NCBI RefSeq assembly: GCF_037893015.1
Contig: NC_133666.1
Location: forward strand, 2,509,467-2,573,466
Source of the DNA: Macrotis lagotis
Lineage: Eukaryota > Chordata > Mammalia > Peramelemorphia > Peramelidae
Direction of reading: 5' to 3'
DNA: 64,000 nt
The stretch's first letter is position 1; every line of letters begins with the position of its first letter. The translations under genes and the position numbers were made by a program. Positions 1-10,104 of the stretch are shown here, in pieces. A model generated the notes under the pieces. That model was not told the origin of the DNA and ran no database searches. It saw nothing but the letters and a program-made list of their open reading frames with translations.

Positions 1-2403
1 GTCACTCTAGGCTTGTGGTGGCCTTGGCATGCATAGGAAAGGTTTCAAAGGGTGCTGACTAGCTCCTCTCTGGAGAACTCTGGGTAAAACCTGAACAAGA
101 AGCCCTTAGCCCGCCCTAAGAAAGCCTGGCATCTGGTAGTGGAGGAAGCATTGGCACCAGTGGAACCCTGGAGAGGACCAGCTTTGGCAAGCAGTTTTGG
201 AGTTCCTCAGTTCGACAGACACTCTGGATGCTGACCCAGAGAGGCAGCGGGTGGATGCCCGCAGCTGGAGCTTCAGAAGGCCATTGGCTCAGCACACTCC
301 CACCACGGGAGGCTGCACCTTGCCTCCCTGGAGGAAGTTAGTGAGGGTTTTGAGCAATCTGCTAAACTGTGAGGAAGACTTGAAGTTTGAATCATCTGCA
401 GTCTTGGAGTTCGGAAGGGGCCAAGTTCGTCAAGAGTTGGAACCCCACTGAATTGGAGGGGGGTTGGCTAGCTACCAGACTATTTTGAAAGGGGTAGAGG
501 GACTGTTTCATGACTTTCAGGCAGATCCTTCTGCCACCAGAGTGGAGGCTGGACTGGAGTGAGGAGAGGCTTCAGGGAAGGGGACTGACTCAGTAGGACA
601 CTGGGATGCTGGGGCTCTCCACAGTAAGAGTGATGTAGGTGGGAAAGAAAAACAGATCATTACAACCCAGAGAAAGAGCTCCAGCAAGTGAAGAGGTCCT
701 TAATGGCCACAGGGGTTTGAGGTACCGCAGATTCACTGGGCCCTCCTCCCTTCCCCCAGGCTCCTTAGATGCCCCTTCAGGGTCTGTGGCAAGGCGGAGG
801 TTTGGGGAGGGGTCCAGGGCCTACCTTGCAGAGTCTGCCTTTGGGGAGTGTGGGGGAGGTCTTGTGTTGGGGAGATGGTTTCTGATCAAGGTGGTAGAGG
901 TCTTTGTAGGAGGTGGTTTAAGATGGCTGTCTTGCCTGGTCATCTCCATTGAACTTGGCCCAGGGGTGAGAGCATGGCCAAGGTCTAAGTCAAAGCCAAG
1001 AGGGAATATTTGAAAGGTGCAAAGAAGGTTACGAGGACAGGATTTGAACAGTGCAGAAAGCTGACCAGAGTTGTTTCCGTTGACAGTGTTTCTTTCCTAT
1101 GCCTACAATTCCCTGCATCAGTAGGAAGGGGGGACAGGGATGAGTTTAGTTTTGAACATGGGGAATATTTTAGAGATAGATGCCCAGTGGACAAATGGAG
1201 AAGAAAAATTGGAGCTCACCAGAGGGATTGGGACAGGAGAAGAGAATCCTCAGCTCCCATGCTGAGGGCCGTGAAATAGTATTGAGGGTGCCGAGAAGAA
1301 GGTCCTGGCCAAGCCTAAAGGGACACCTCCCCAGATTAAAGTCTGTGATCTGGAGGAGTAGCTAGCTAAGTGGGAGGAGAATCTGAGGAGTCTGGTAGCC
1401 CCAAAATGGGAATGGAAAAAAGGTAGTTGGATGGGGCCCTTTGTTTTTCATGTAGTTTCTCTTCAGTCTTTTCTTTTCCAAGGAAATTATTTAAGGAGCT
1501 CTTGGAGTTGAGTTTTTAGCCCAGAGAAAGTGTATTGGGCCATTCAAATGGAAAATAGGAGGCAATTCCAACCCATTTGTCTCTCCCCAGGACTCTAATC
1601 CTGGTCAAAGAACAGTGAATCAATTAGCAATTGAAAGAGAACCTCTTTTGAATTGGGTGGGGAATTTGGAGATCTCTGAGTTGGAGGAGTGGCAGACCAG
1701 ACCCGGCCTGAGCTCCAGGGACTCCCCACTCCTAGTGGAAGGTGGGCATACCCACATGCAAATGGAGTTTTTCCTACTTGTGGAGGTCAGGAGCGACCTC
1801 TACCAAACAATTGTAGGTCAAAGGTCCAGGTGAGGAATAAAATCCCAGAGAATTTCAGTTCTGACCCATATCCAATTTAGGCTGGGCTTATGTGGTTGGT
1901 CCACTGAGTTCAAATCACCTCTTAAGTTTGGTTACGGCCACATCTGGCAAGCCGAAAGGACCAGTGGTAGACGGTTTTTTGGTCAGCTAATTCCAATAGT
2001 CCCGGCTCCACGATCCTCAGCCACTTGTGTTTACATGGATCGGTGGGAAGTGTGGCCTGGCCGAACAGACCCAGGCCCCACCCCACCTCTTCAGCTCCTT
2101 GTCCATGGGATGGCTGGATGGGCACTTCCCCCAGCCTCTCTCCCAGACCACCCTCTGGTTACCAAGACTGGGAAGTTCCTGAGGAGTGGCTTGTCTGTGT
2201 CCAGGAAGGGCCTTTCCCCACCGGCACCTCCCTTCTTGCTGAAATCTCGTGATTTGACCAGGCCTCAGGCTTCTTTTTGGCTCCTTGGTCCTCGCCCTGG
2301 CTGTATCCCCACACAGCATATTAAGGGGCTCCACGCCAGCCTGCACAGAATGGCCATTCCTGGGCCTTGAGTTGAAGCTGCCTCAAACGTTTGCCTTTTA
2401 CAG
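1..2403 (+). other. BRCC3: BRCC3 intron (partial)
   Basis: Non-coding sequence upstream of the first BRCC3 exon in the window. It ends in a usable pyrimidine tract and acceptor (TTGCCTTTTACAG). No open frame here resembles a known protein and I recognised no mobile element with confidence. The earlier BRCC3 exons, which carry the catalytic JAMM/MPN+ domain, lie to the left of the window. Confidence 0.7.
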
Positions 2404-2535
2404 GTATGAGAGAGCTGATATCCCCCTCCACATCGTGCCTCAAGACACCATGGGAAAAGCCTCCCTCGAAGCAGTCATTGAATTGCCCAGGATTTTGTGC
2501 CAGGAGGAACAGGATACCTACCATAGAATCCACAG
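2404..2535 (+). CDS. BRCC3: BRCC3 coding exon (third from last)
   Basis: 132 nt. The first base finishes a codon begun in the previous exon, then 43 codons from YERADIPLHIV to YHRIH, then two bases of the next codon. Acceptor TTTTACAG, donor GTACTG. It aligns with the segment of human BRCC36 that ends in CQEEQDAYRRIH. Confidence 0.93.
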
Positions 2536-5500
2536 GTACTGTCCCCGCAGCCATCTCTCTTTGGGATGTCGGGAATGTCTGTGGCTTGGCTCCTCCTCCC
2601 CTCTTCAGGGACAGGAAGTGCATGCCAGTATTCTCCGGCCCATAGTTTTGAGTCAGAGGAGGGCCCAGTGACACCCCAAATGCAAGTTGTCCTGAATCCT
2701 TTCTTTCCATCAGATTTCTCTCCTTTACTTCTAAATGCCCACACATATACTACATTCAGGGAAACTGATTGCGGACTGGGAACTCTGTATCCTGTTCTAT
2801 TCTCAGAGTTACTGGGTCCAGCTGACTGGGATCTAGAACTTTTGCTTTCTAGCCTTGTCTTGAGTACTGACTGTCCACTTTAAAGACTGGGAATTTGTGA
2901 GGGAAACGACAAAAGGCACACAAGGGCACCGAAGGAATAGCTGGTGTCAACCCGAAAACTGTCAAAACCTTTAAAATAGAGGGTTCAAATACAAGTAGAG
3001 GTTGGGGTGGCTAGGTGGCACAGTGGATAGGGTACTGGCCCTGGAGTCAGGAGTACCTGAGTTCAAATCTCGCCTCAGACACTTAATAATTACCTAGCTG
3101 TGTGTGGCTTTGGGCAATCCACTTAACCCTATTTGCCTTGCAAAAACCTAAAAAAAAAAAATACTACTGGGTTGTTTTTTTGAAGGCATCACCTCCATCG
3201 TGGGTAGGGGGGAAGAGCCCCACAAAATGGTTTTTCTGTTCATTGTAGATATGTGAATGGTTTCACTTTGCTTGGTGCTTCCAGAATAATTCTGGCTTAG
3301 GGAGGTGTCTCCAGAGAACACTTTCACATACTCAGACTCCATCTATCCTAACCAACTGGGGCTTTAAGGGGCACACTTTCAGCCATCAAGGGCCAAGTTG
3401 GAGGGCAGAATTTTCAGCTTCCATCCTTCCCACCGCTCCCATCAGAGGAGCCACGGGCATCCCCCTGCCTTGGAATCATATTGTGTTCATTCCAGATCCA
3501 TACTCTGGGTCTTGCCCTCACCCGAAGCCAGCATCGGTGTTTCCCGTTCTCAACCAATTTTGAAGAAATAACTGGGAAATATCCCTTTGTTAAGTTTGGT
3601 AGCTCTTGGAGAAACAAAAGGACCACAGCCTTGAATCATCGAGCCTTTAGTCATTCACTTAGATGTCGTTTCAGCCTTACCTCGGTCATCTGGCCAGTTG
3701 GTGCCTACTCTATGTGGGGCACTGCATTGGCCACCCTTGGGGAGCTTCTAGTCTGTCTAATGGCAGTATGGCCAGCCAAAATCCAGGGAAAAGGTCAACA
3801 GAGGAGAAGCCCCCAGAGAAAGGGCATGGTGGCCAAAGAGAAGAGGAGCCAGGCATAGGTTAGGGTGATACCCCTGGGCAGCTCCATCAGATGGGGGCTT
3901 CCTACACCAATGAAGTCATTCTGAACCAGAAAAGAAAAATCATTCACATTCGATATCTACCTGCTTGGTGGAAGGCCTTATTGATAGGCTTTGTTTAGTT
4001 GTTTCATCGGGGTTTTCTGAGCAGATACAGGAGTAGCTTGTCACTTCTTTCTCCAATTCATGTGACAGATGAGGAAACCAAGGCAAACAGGGTGAAGTGA
4101 CTTGCCCATAGTCACACAGCGAGTCAGTGTCTGAGGCTGGAGTTGAACTTGGGTCTTCTGAGTCCAGGGCCCAGAGCTCCCATTCCACTGTAGATGTTCT
4201 GCTAACCACAACTCTGTTTTCCTTCAGCCTTACCCACCTGGATGCGGTGACCAAGATCTACAACGGTTCAGGTAAGGTACCCGGGTGGGAAGCAGGGGGC
4301 TGAAGCCAGGTGTTTAGGCTTCTCAGTAGAACCCTTGCTCTCTCAGGGTGGACTGCCCAGCCCCAAGAATGGATTCCTCCCAAATCCTGCCTCCGAATGG
4401 AAGGCTGCCTTTGATCAAGGCCTTGGAGTCAGCCCACTGACCCCAGAGGGCCCACCCAGCTCAGGGCCCTCCATCCTGGGACTGGAAGACGTTTGAGATC
4501 GCAAAGAAAGAGTTCATAGGGAATGTCAAGGGAAGCAAGCTTGCAGAGATTTGGAACTTGGCCTTTCCAGTCACATTTTTGAAAATTCAAGTTTGAAAAA
4601 TGAGGCTGTTATACTGTTATTAAAAATCCGCTTAAAGACAAAGGTCTGTGGCAGGCCTGTACACAGTATGACACACAAGATGATCCAGGAGGGAAAGAGC
4701 TCCAGGCAGCTGCTCCTAGGATGGGTGTGGAGGCTGGAAATGGAGAGCTAAAGGTAGAGGACTGCTTGGAGATCAGAGGCTTAAGGAGAGGAATCATAGG
4801 AGACAGAAGGCTGAGGTAGGGCGCTTCACTCTTGGGCCTTAAGAAGATACTTTTGCAGCTGTGGGGAAGGTGAGGTGGGAAGAGGAAAGAGAGAGAGAGA
4901 CAGGAAGTGGGGAGATTTGGAACAAGGCTGTGTATGTGGAGGGGACAGACTTCTCTGTATCTGTCACCCCTACCTTTCTCCCTTCTCTCATGACCCTGCT
5001 CACTATTTCACAGACACTGACTGCACTGCCTCACTTCTTCAGGCCTTGGCAGAGGTGGACCTCAAAATCCCAAGAGGGATTTCAGCCTCAGTGTCACTTC
5101 TTTTCCACCATTATTGGTTCCCCCCATCCCTACATATTTATCTGTGAACATTACTGTAATACCACTGTGCTGCCCCCTCCCCCATTCTCACCTTGGACCT
5201 CATGACCCAGGCCTAGAACACAGCTTGATGTATATGCTTAAGCAGTGCATGTGGAGCCATTATTGGGGTCCCCCTCAATTGGGCTGTTCCAGTTCTAGAG
5301 AAAGTTGTCTCTCACCAGGGCCCATATGGGCAATTTACTAGGAACCACATGGGACCACACACTGATTGAAAAATTGTGGTCTTAGATTGCTGTGGAGGTG
5401 GGATATGGGGCATGTGAGGGTATGTGATGTGGGGAGTGACTAGGTATGTATGGGGTGTGGGGGGTATATGTGTGGTGGTGGTGGGGTATGGCCACACATC

Positions 5501-7179
5501 ATAAAAATGCCCCAGCCCCACATTTTGCCTGCTGTCCAGTCCCCAAAGAAGCAAGGAGGGCAGGAAGTTGCTCCCTTCTGAGGTAGCTTCCTGATGCTTC
5601 AGGGATCACTGTTCTAAAACCAATAGAGACGGCAGAGGCCCCCTTTGGCCCTGCCCGCTTTTTGCAAAGAAACTGAAGCCCAGGGAAGTCAGGGAACTTG
5701 CCTAGGATCACGGTGAGTAAATAGCAGAGCCTCCATTTTAACCCAGTTTTCTTAATCCCAGAGCCAGGATTCTTTCTCCTAGTCCCATGTGTTAGTCCTT
5801 CTTGCCCTCCCTCTGATCACATCCTAAGTAGCAGCAGGTCTTGACATAAGTCAGGGAGTAGAACTGGAAATGACGGCTGCCTGAATGGACCTTTTGGAGC
5901 CGACCACGCCTCTTCCTCCCATTGAGGCACTCGTTTCTTTGGTTGCTGCCTCAGAGCCACCTGCCTGTGCCAACTGACTGTTAGGCCCCTTAAAAAGAGT
6001 TGCTGGCTAATGTAAATGAATCTCTGTGAAAAACCAATCTGGGAGATGGTCTCGAGAAAGTGACGGACGTTTCCGTGTGAATTTGTGGAAAACCCAACTT
6101 CTGATGTGGCTTCAGATCCTTAGGAGCTCTGTGACCCCAGCAGGGTGATCAGCCTCTGACTGCCTGTCTCACCACCTGCCAAATGAGGCTAGTGTGAGCC
6201 ATGCTTGTTGTGAGGGTCCAGTGAGATTCAAGGCTCCCCACCCTCTCTTGTCAGGAGGTGGAATCCTATTGGGTTGTCCTCGGGCCGAGAGCCGAGTGTT
6301 TCCAAATCGTTGCCACTTTTGCTCCCTTTGGATCACTTGGCCTCCTAGTTGTACTTGCTTCACTTTGCCTCAGTTTCTCATCACTGGACTATTGTGTCAT
6401 TCATGTAGCCATTCATCCACGCAGAGAGATTAGTACCACTGGGCCTTTTCCTGCTTTCCTTACTGTCTTGGATCTGGAGGCTTCGTGGTGGGACCACTGA
6501 GGCAAAGGCTGGGTCTGCTTTAGTGACTCTGGGGCCCAGTTCCACCTTTTTCCTCCACAGTGCTGTACTTGTGCAGGTGTAATGTCTCTAAATGAGGGCC
6601 CCCTCCACCCCCCTATCCAAACCTCCCTGCATCATCCATATACAGATACCACCTCAACCCTCCCACCTCATTGACATGATTGAGAATCCATTGAAATGAC
6701 AAAGTATGTCCGTTGGGTTTGGGGTGAATGTAGTTCTGGTTAAACAATACTTTTAGTTCTATAGAGTAAATGTACACTTGCCAACCCCTCTCATCTGTGG
6801 GGTCCCTCACACGGTGAAAGGGCTTGACTTGCTTCCCTGTTTTCCTAAACCCAAGGCTATCCCCTTGGAACGGGGGAGGGTGGCTCCACTTGACGGAGGG
6901 TCTTAGAGGTCAAGTTTCCAGAGGAGCCCTTGGGAAGCCCCCCCCCCCTTCTTCCCTATTGCCTTGGCTCCTTGCTAGTGCTTTTTGGTCTTGGGTGGTG
7001 ATTTGGCTTGTCTTTTTCTTCTTGAAGTGTTTACCAATAACATGTGCAATAAGATGACGGCCATCAGTAACCCCCTCATGCAGTGGTTGGAGGACAGGCA
7101 GGAATATAACCGCAAGCTACTTCTGGAGTTGGAAAACGAGAAGGAGAAATTGATGAGGGAGCTGGCCATCCTGGATTAG
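2404..7179 (+). CDS. BRCC3: BRCC3 / BRCC36, Lys63-specific deubiquitinase, C-terminal part (last three coding exons)
   Basis: Coding exons are 2404-2535, 4228-4271 and 7028-7179 (stop TAG at 7177-7179). They join in phase into the last ~108 residues. Recognisable family stretches are HIVPQDT, ELPRILCQEEQD, IHSLTHLDAVTKIYNGSVFT and PLMQWLEDR, which follow human BRCC36 closely. The extreme C-terminus is a charged coiled coil (LLLELENEKEKLMRELAILD) that has diverged more. Known of the family: BRCC36 is a JAMM zinc metalloprotease that cleaves Lys63-linked ubiquitin chains in the nuclear BRCA1-A complex and the cytosolic BRISC complex, paired with Abraxas or ABRO1. The MPN+ catalytic core is encoded upstream of this window; the part seen here is the C-terminal helical region. 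All donors and acceptors are GT-AG. The gene is the left neighbour of an AP180-like gene; in human it directly precedes VBP1. Confidence 0.95.
3004..3161 (+). mobile_element. Marsupial tRNA-derived SINE (WSINE1/MAR1-like)
   Basis: It starts with a GGGGTGGCTAGGTGGCACAG head, contains the B-box-like GAGTTCAAATC and ends with TTTGCCTTGCAAAAACC plus A-run. It lies in a BRCC3 intron in sense orientation. No clear target duplication was seen. Confidence 0.85.
3998..4195 (-). mobile_element. THER1/MAR-type CORE-SINE relic
   Basis: Reads antisense: the diagnostic stretch ACAGATGAGGAAACC followed by AAGTGACTTGCCC and TCACACAGC is visible on + around 4066-4122. Old and diverged, just upstream of a BRCC3 exon acceptor. 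Confidence 0.75.
4228..4271 (+). CDS. BRCC3: BRCC3 coding exon (penultimate)
   Basis: 44-nt exon encoding SLTHLDAVTKIYNGS (the S codon is split across the upstream junction) plus one base. Acceptor TTTTCCTTCAG, donor GTAAGG. Nearly identical to human SLTHLDSVTKIHNGS. Confidence 0.93.
4272..7027 (+). other. BRCC3: BRCC3 last intron
   Basis: No gene inside. It holds a GT-rich simple tract around 5395-5495 (repeated GGTATGT/GGGGTATATG), an antisense MIR near 5660-5770 (AAACTGAAGCCCAGGGAAG then ACTTGCC) and a sense MIR near 6114-6235. The rest is unremarkable. Confidence 0.7.
5660..5770 (-). mobile_element. MIR relic
   Basis: Antisense MIR core: AAAGAAACTGAAGCCCAGGG, ACTTGCCTAGGATCAC, then GCAGAGCC. 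Short and old. Confidence 0.6.
7028..7179 (+). CDS. BRCC3: BRCC3 last coding exon with stop
   Basis: Starts VFTNNMCNKM and ends ELAILD-stop (TAG 7177-7179); 50 residues. Acceptor CTTCTTGAAG. The V codon takes one base from the previous exon. The WLEDR core is conserved with human; the final coiled coil is variable. Confidence 0.94.
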
Positions 7180-7180
7180 G

Positions 7181-7403
7181 GTGGCCCAGTCTGTATTAAA
7201 GCGGCCAGTCTCTGTTAAAGTGGTCCAGGCTGCATTATAGCCGCCAGTCTGTGTTAAAGTGGCCCAGTTTGTATTATAGCGGCCAGTGTGTATTAAAGTG
7301 GCCCAGTTTGTATTATAGTGGCCAGTGTGTATTAAAGTGGCCCAGTTTGTATTATAGCCACCAGTCTGTGTTAAAGTGGCCCAGTTTGTATTATAGCGGC
7401 CAG
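7181..7403 (+). repeat. 39-bp dimeric minisatellite forming most of the BRCC3 3' UTR
   Basis: Starts one base after the stop codon. About 5.7 copies of a 39-bp unit made of a 20-mer like GTGGCCCAGTTTGTATTATA and a 19-mer like GCGGCCAGTGTGTATTAAA. The halves alternate strictly: 7181, 7201, 7220, 7240, 7259, 7279, 7298, 7318, 7337, 7357, 7376, 7396. The two halves are themselves related, so the array looks like an old ~20-bp repeat that dimerised and then expanded. Confidence 0.95.
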
Positions 7404-7412
7404 CCCAATTTC

Positions 7413-7418
7413 AATAAA
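7413..7418 (+). terminator. BRCC3: BRCC3 poly(A) signal AATAAA
   Basis: Canonical AATAAA ten bases after the minisatellite, giving a 3' UTR of only ~250 nt. A TG/T-rich stretch follows (GTTGAATCTT). Confidence 0.8.
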
Positions 7419-7435
7419 ATGTTGAATCTTCTACC

Positions 7436-9270
7436 TGCTTCCTTGGCAGGCCTCACTGGATGGGGTAGGAGCAAAGGGGCATAGAGCCAAGTTCAGCTCT
7501 CTTTCCCTTCCCCGCCCCAGAAGGGAGAGTCTGGGTCCAAGCTCGGCACTTCTTGGGACCCCACACATCCTCCTTCCAGCCTAAGTCCCACCTCACAACA
7601 GGAGGAACCAGAAAACAGCCATGCTGGGAATATAACGAACAAGTCTCCCCATTTCTCCTTCCTGGAAATTCCCCCCCTTTTCTTCGCTAGGGGTTACCTT
7701 GAGTTCATGCTGGCCTTTGTTTAATGGACTAGATGGAAGTGTACCATCCAGTGTTGTAATTAGGGGTGGCTTGATGGGGCAGAGTGCCAGTCCTTTGGGC
7801 ATGAATGCTTGCCTTCCTGAGGTCTGATGTGGCTTCAGACACGAGCAGATCACTTGACTCTGTTTGCCCCAGTCTTTCATCCGTGCAATAAGCATGAAAA
7901 GAAGCGCCTTCCTCCCAGAGGAGGCAAATAGGATTGGGATTAACCCCTGCTTTCCCAGACTTCCAAGTGCAAATCCCAAACCTTTCTGCCCACACCAGCC
8001 TCTTCTGAGATGGCTGGTGCCATTGAGGCACAGATTTAGGAGGAGGTGGCTATCGTGAACTTGAAGTTCCAGGGACGCAGGGCTAGTTGGGAACTTCACA
8101 AGGGCCTTGAAAACCGTCCAGGTAAATGAAGGTTTTTCATTGGCCTGGGTCATCCTCAGGTGACATTGGGGTCTCCTGGACCCTTCTGGTGCTGGGGCAC
8201 CTTGTCAGCAACTGCCAGTGACTTGGGGTTAGAGATCCAGTATCAGAGGAGGAGGCTCCAGCCCAGGGAGGGAGGAGCAGTCCCCATGTGTGCTGGGTGG
8301 GTTGGAGGGAAGAGGGGAGCTTAAATCCTAGCATGGCACCCAGATTGGCTGAGGGTAACTGTCATCAGTGATCATCTTGTCAAATGCCCAGTAGGAGCCA
8401 GACGCCTGATGGAGATGTTGCACGCTCAAGTCGGCCCTGGGGTTCTCTGTTGCCCTGGAGAGTGGTGGGAGCAGGAGATGACGGCCCCTTTCTATGTCAT
8501 CCCAAAAGCCCAACGTGTCATCTAGTGGGCTGGGGGGCGGGGAGACACCCATTAAACTAAGCTTAGCACATCAATATGGAGTGGAATGTGGAGAGGGAAG
8601 TCACGAGAGCATTGAGTAGAAGAGAATGAGAGGGAAATGCAAGAGGAATTGTGGCTGAGTTGGGCAGGGCTGTGTAAAAGAACAAGTGGGGGGGGGGTTG
8701 GGTGCCAAGGGGAAAGATGCCCACTCAAGCCATGGGTTTCATGTAGGACAGTGGTGGCAGGCCTGGGCCTAGCAGGGGCTCCTGGGCACAAAATGCCAAG
8801 GGATGGTGCAGTTTGGGACTGGGGGGGGGTAAGCAGGAGAGTCGACTGCTTTTGAGAAGTTTGGAACTAAAACAAGGTGGGGGGGGGGGGTCGCTATAAG
8901 TTAAAGGGCTAACAGAATCCAAGGGCCTGCCGAGTGTTTGCAGCCAGAGGAGAGGTGCTTGAGGGAGGGATGTGAGGACCCAGCCAAGGACCTGGGGAGC
9001 GGTGCCAAGAAGAGCCATCTCTCCTGAGAGTGAACAAGGGAAGCCAAAAGCACTTTGGGAACGGGCCAGATGTGAAGAGCAGCTGGCTTGGACTGCAAGC
9101 ACATCCCTGGCAGCACCCTGCCACGATGGGAGCAGCCTCCGTGAAGGGCACAAGGGGCCCAGCCTCCCAGCGTGTGCCCAGCTTGTGTGAAGGGCACATC
9201 ATGTCCACGAAGAGCACCTCCCCGATGGTGTGCACGGCTTCTGCGAAGGGCACATTGCCCACGTGAGGGG
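7436..9270. other. Intergenic, BRCC3 to AP180-like gene
   Basis: No gene recognised. It contains a MIR-like relic at about 7764-7910 (CTTCAGACACGAGCAGATCAC then CAGTCTTTCATC) and several G runs (8688, 8820, 8879). The motif GTGAAGGGCACA recurs at 9141, 9187 and, with one change, 9243. GC content rises towards the CpG island. Confidence 0.6.
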
Positions 9271-9825
9271 GGCATCCCGCCCCGGGCCAGGTTGCTTGTC
9301 CCCGTGGTGATGACCACCTCCACGTCGTGCTGGGCATGCGCCCCAAGATGGGTGCTTCCCTCTGGTCCCGGGATGGATCCGTGCCCTCCACTCCCACCTG
9401 TCTCCGTTTCCCCCTTTGCGAAGTGGGGCCCTCCCCGCCGGGTGGGGGGGCGGGGGAGAAAGCTCCGTGGGGCCAGCCCGGGCCCGTCAGCCTTCAGGCC
9501 GAGGTCCGGGGCCCCCCTCCCGTCAGACCCTGGCAGCGCCGAAGGAGTGTGGGCGCGCCGGGCCCCGGCGGCTGCTTCCTTTGCCCTCGGAGGGGAGCTC
9601 GGGCCCGGGGGGAGGGGCGGCGGCGGCTTCGGGCCGGGCCGGGCCGCGGTGGGGGCGGCCGGCCCCGTTCGGCTCGGGGCCGGGGGGGGGGGGGGGGGGG
9701 GGAGGGGGCCGAATCCCCGGAGGCCCTGGACCAACCAGCGGCCGCGCCCGGCCGGCCCCCCCGCCCCCCGCGGCCCCCGGCGTTCCAGGACGCGCGGCCG
9801 GCGGCTCCGGGCGGAGGCGGCGGGC

Positions 9826-9833
9826 GCCATCTT
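9826..9833 (-). promoter_or_regulatory. YY1-type motif
   Basis: GCCATCTT on +, i.e. AAGATGGC on -, a core YY1 site, ~140 bp upstream of the start codon in the CpG island. Confidence 0.45.
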
Positions 9834-9854
9834 CGGCAGGCGGGCGCCCTGGGA

Positions 9855-9855
<1 letters not shown>

Positions 9856-9888
<33 letters not shown>
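9856..9888 (+). repeat. (CGG)11 trinucleotide tract in the 5' UTR
   Basis: Eleven uninterrupted CGG units, followed by further GGC-rich sequence to ~9925, ending 50-90 bp upstream of the ATG. Read in the frame of the downstream CDS it gives a polyalanine run. Confidence 0.9.
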
Positions 9889-9889
<1 letters not shown>

Positions 9890-9974
9890 CGCGGAGAGGG
9901 CGGAGGAGGAGGCGGCGGCGGCGGCCACGGCGGCGCGGGAGGGGGCCCGGCCCCGCCCCCGGCCCGCCGCCGGC

Positions 9975-10104
9975 ATGTCGGGCCAGTCCCTGAGCGACCG
10001 GCTGGCGGCGGCGCAGCACAGCGTCACCCGCTCGGCCGTGGCCAAGGCCGTGTGCAAGGCCAGCACCCACCAGATGCTGGGCCCCAAGCAGAAGCACCTG
10101 GACT
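9975..10104 (+). CDS. AP180-like exon 1
   Basis: Start chosen because MSGQSL is the conserved N-terminus of PICALM and SNAP91. The frame is open upstream to 9327, so the ATG rests on homology and a G at -3. Encodes residues 1-43, including K28, K38, K40 and H41; Q39 replaces the lysine of PICALM and SNAP91. Donor GTGAGT. Confidence 0.93.

Noticed and set aside
7181-7403. CRISPR-like regular repeats
   Set aside because: The repeat units abut without unique spacers and lie in a mammalian 3' UTR; it is a minisatellite.
7251-7484. 77-codon frame with repeated LKWPSLYYSGQCV
   Set aside because: It lies in the BRCC3 3' UTR minisatellite after the stop codon. The protein repeat only mirrors the 39-bp DNA repeat.
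8909-9397. 162-codon - strand frame upstream of the CpG island
   Set aside because: Looked briefly protein-like but matches nothing I recognise and shares its DNA with another long antisense frame.
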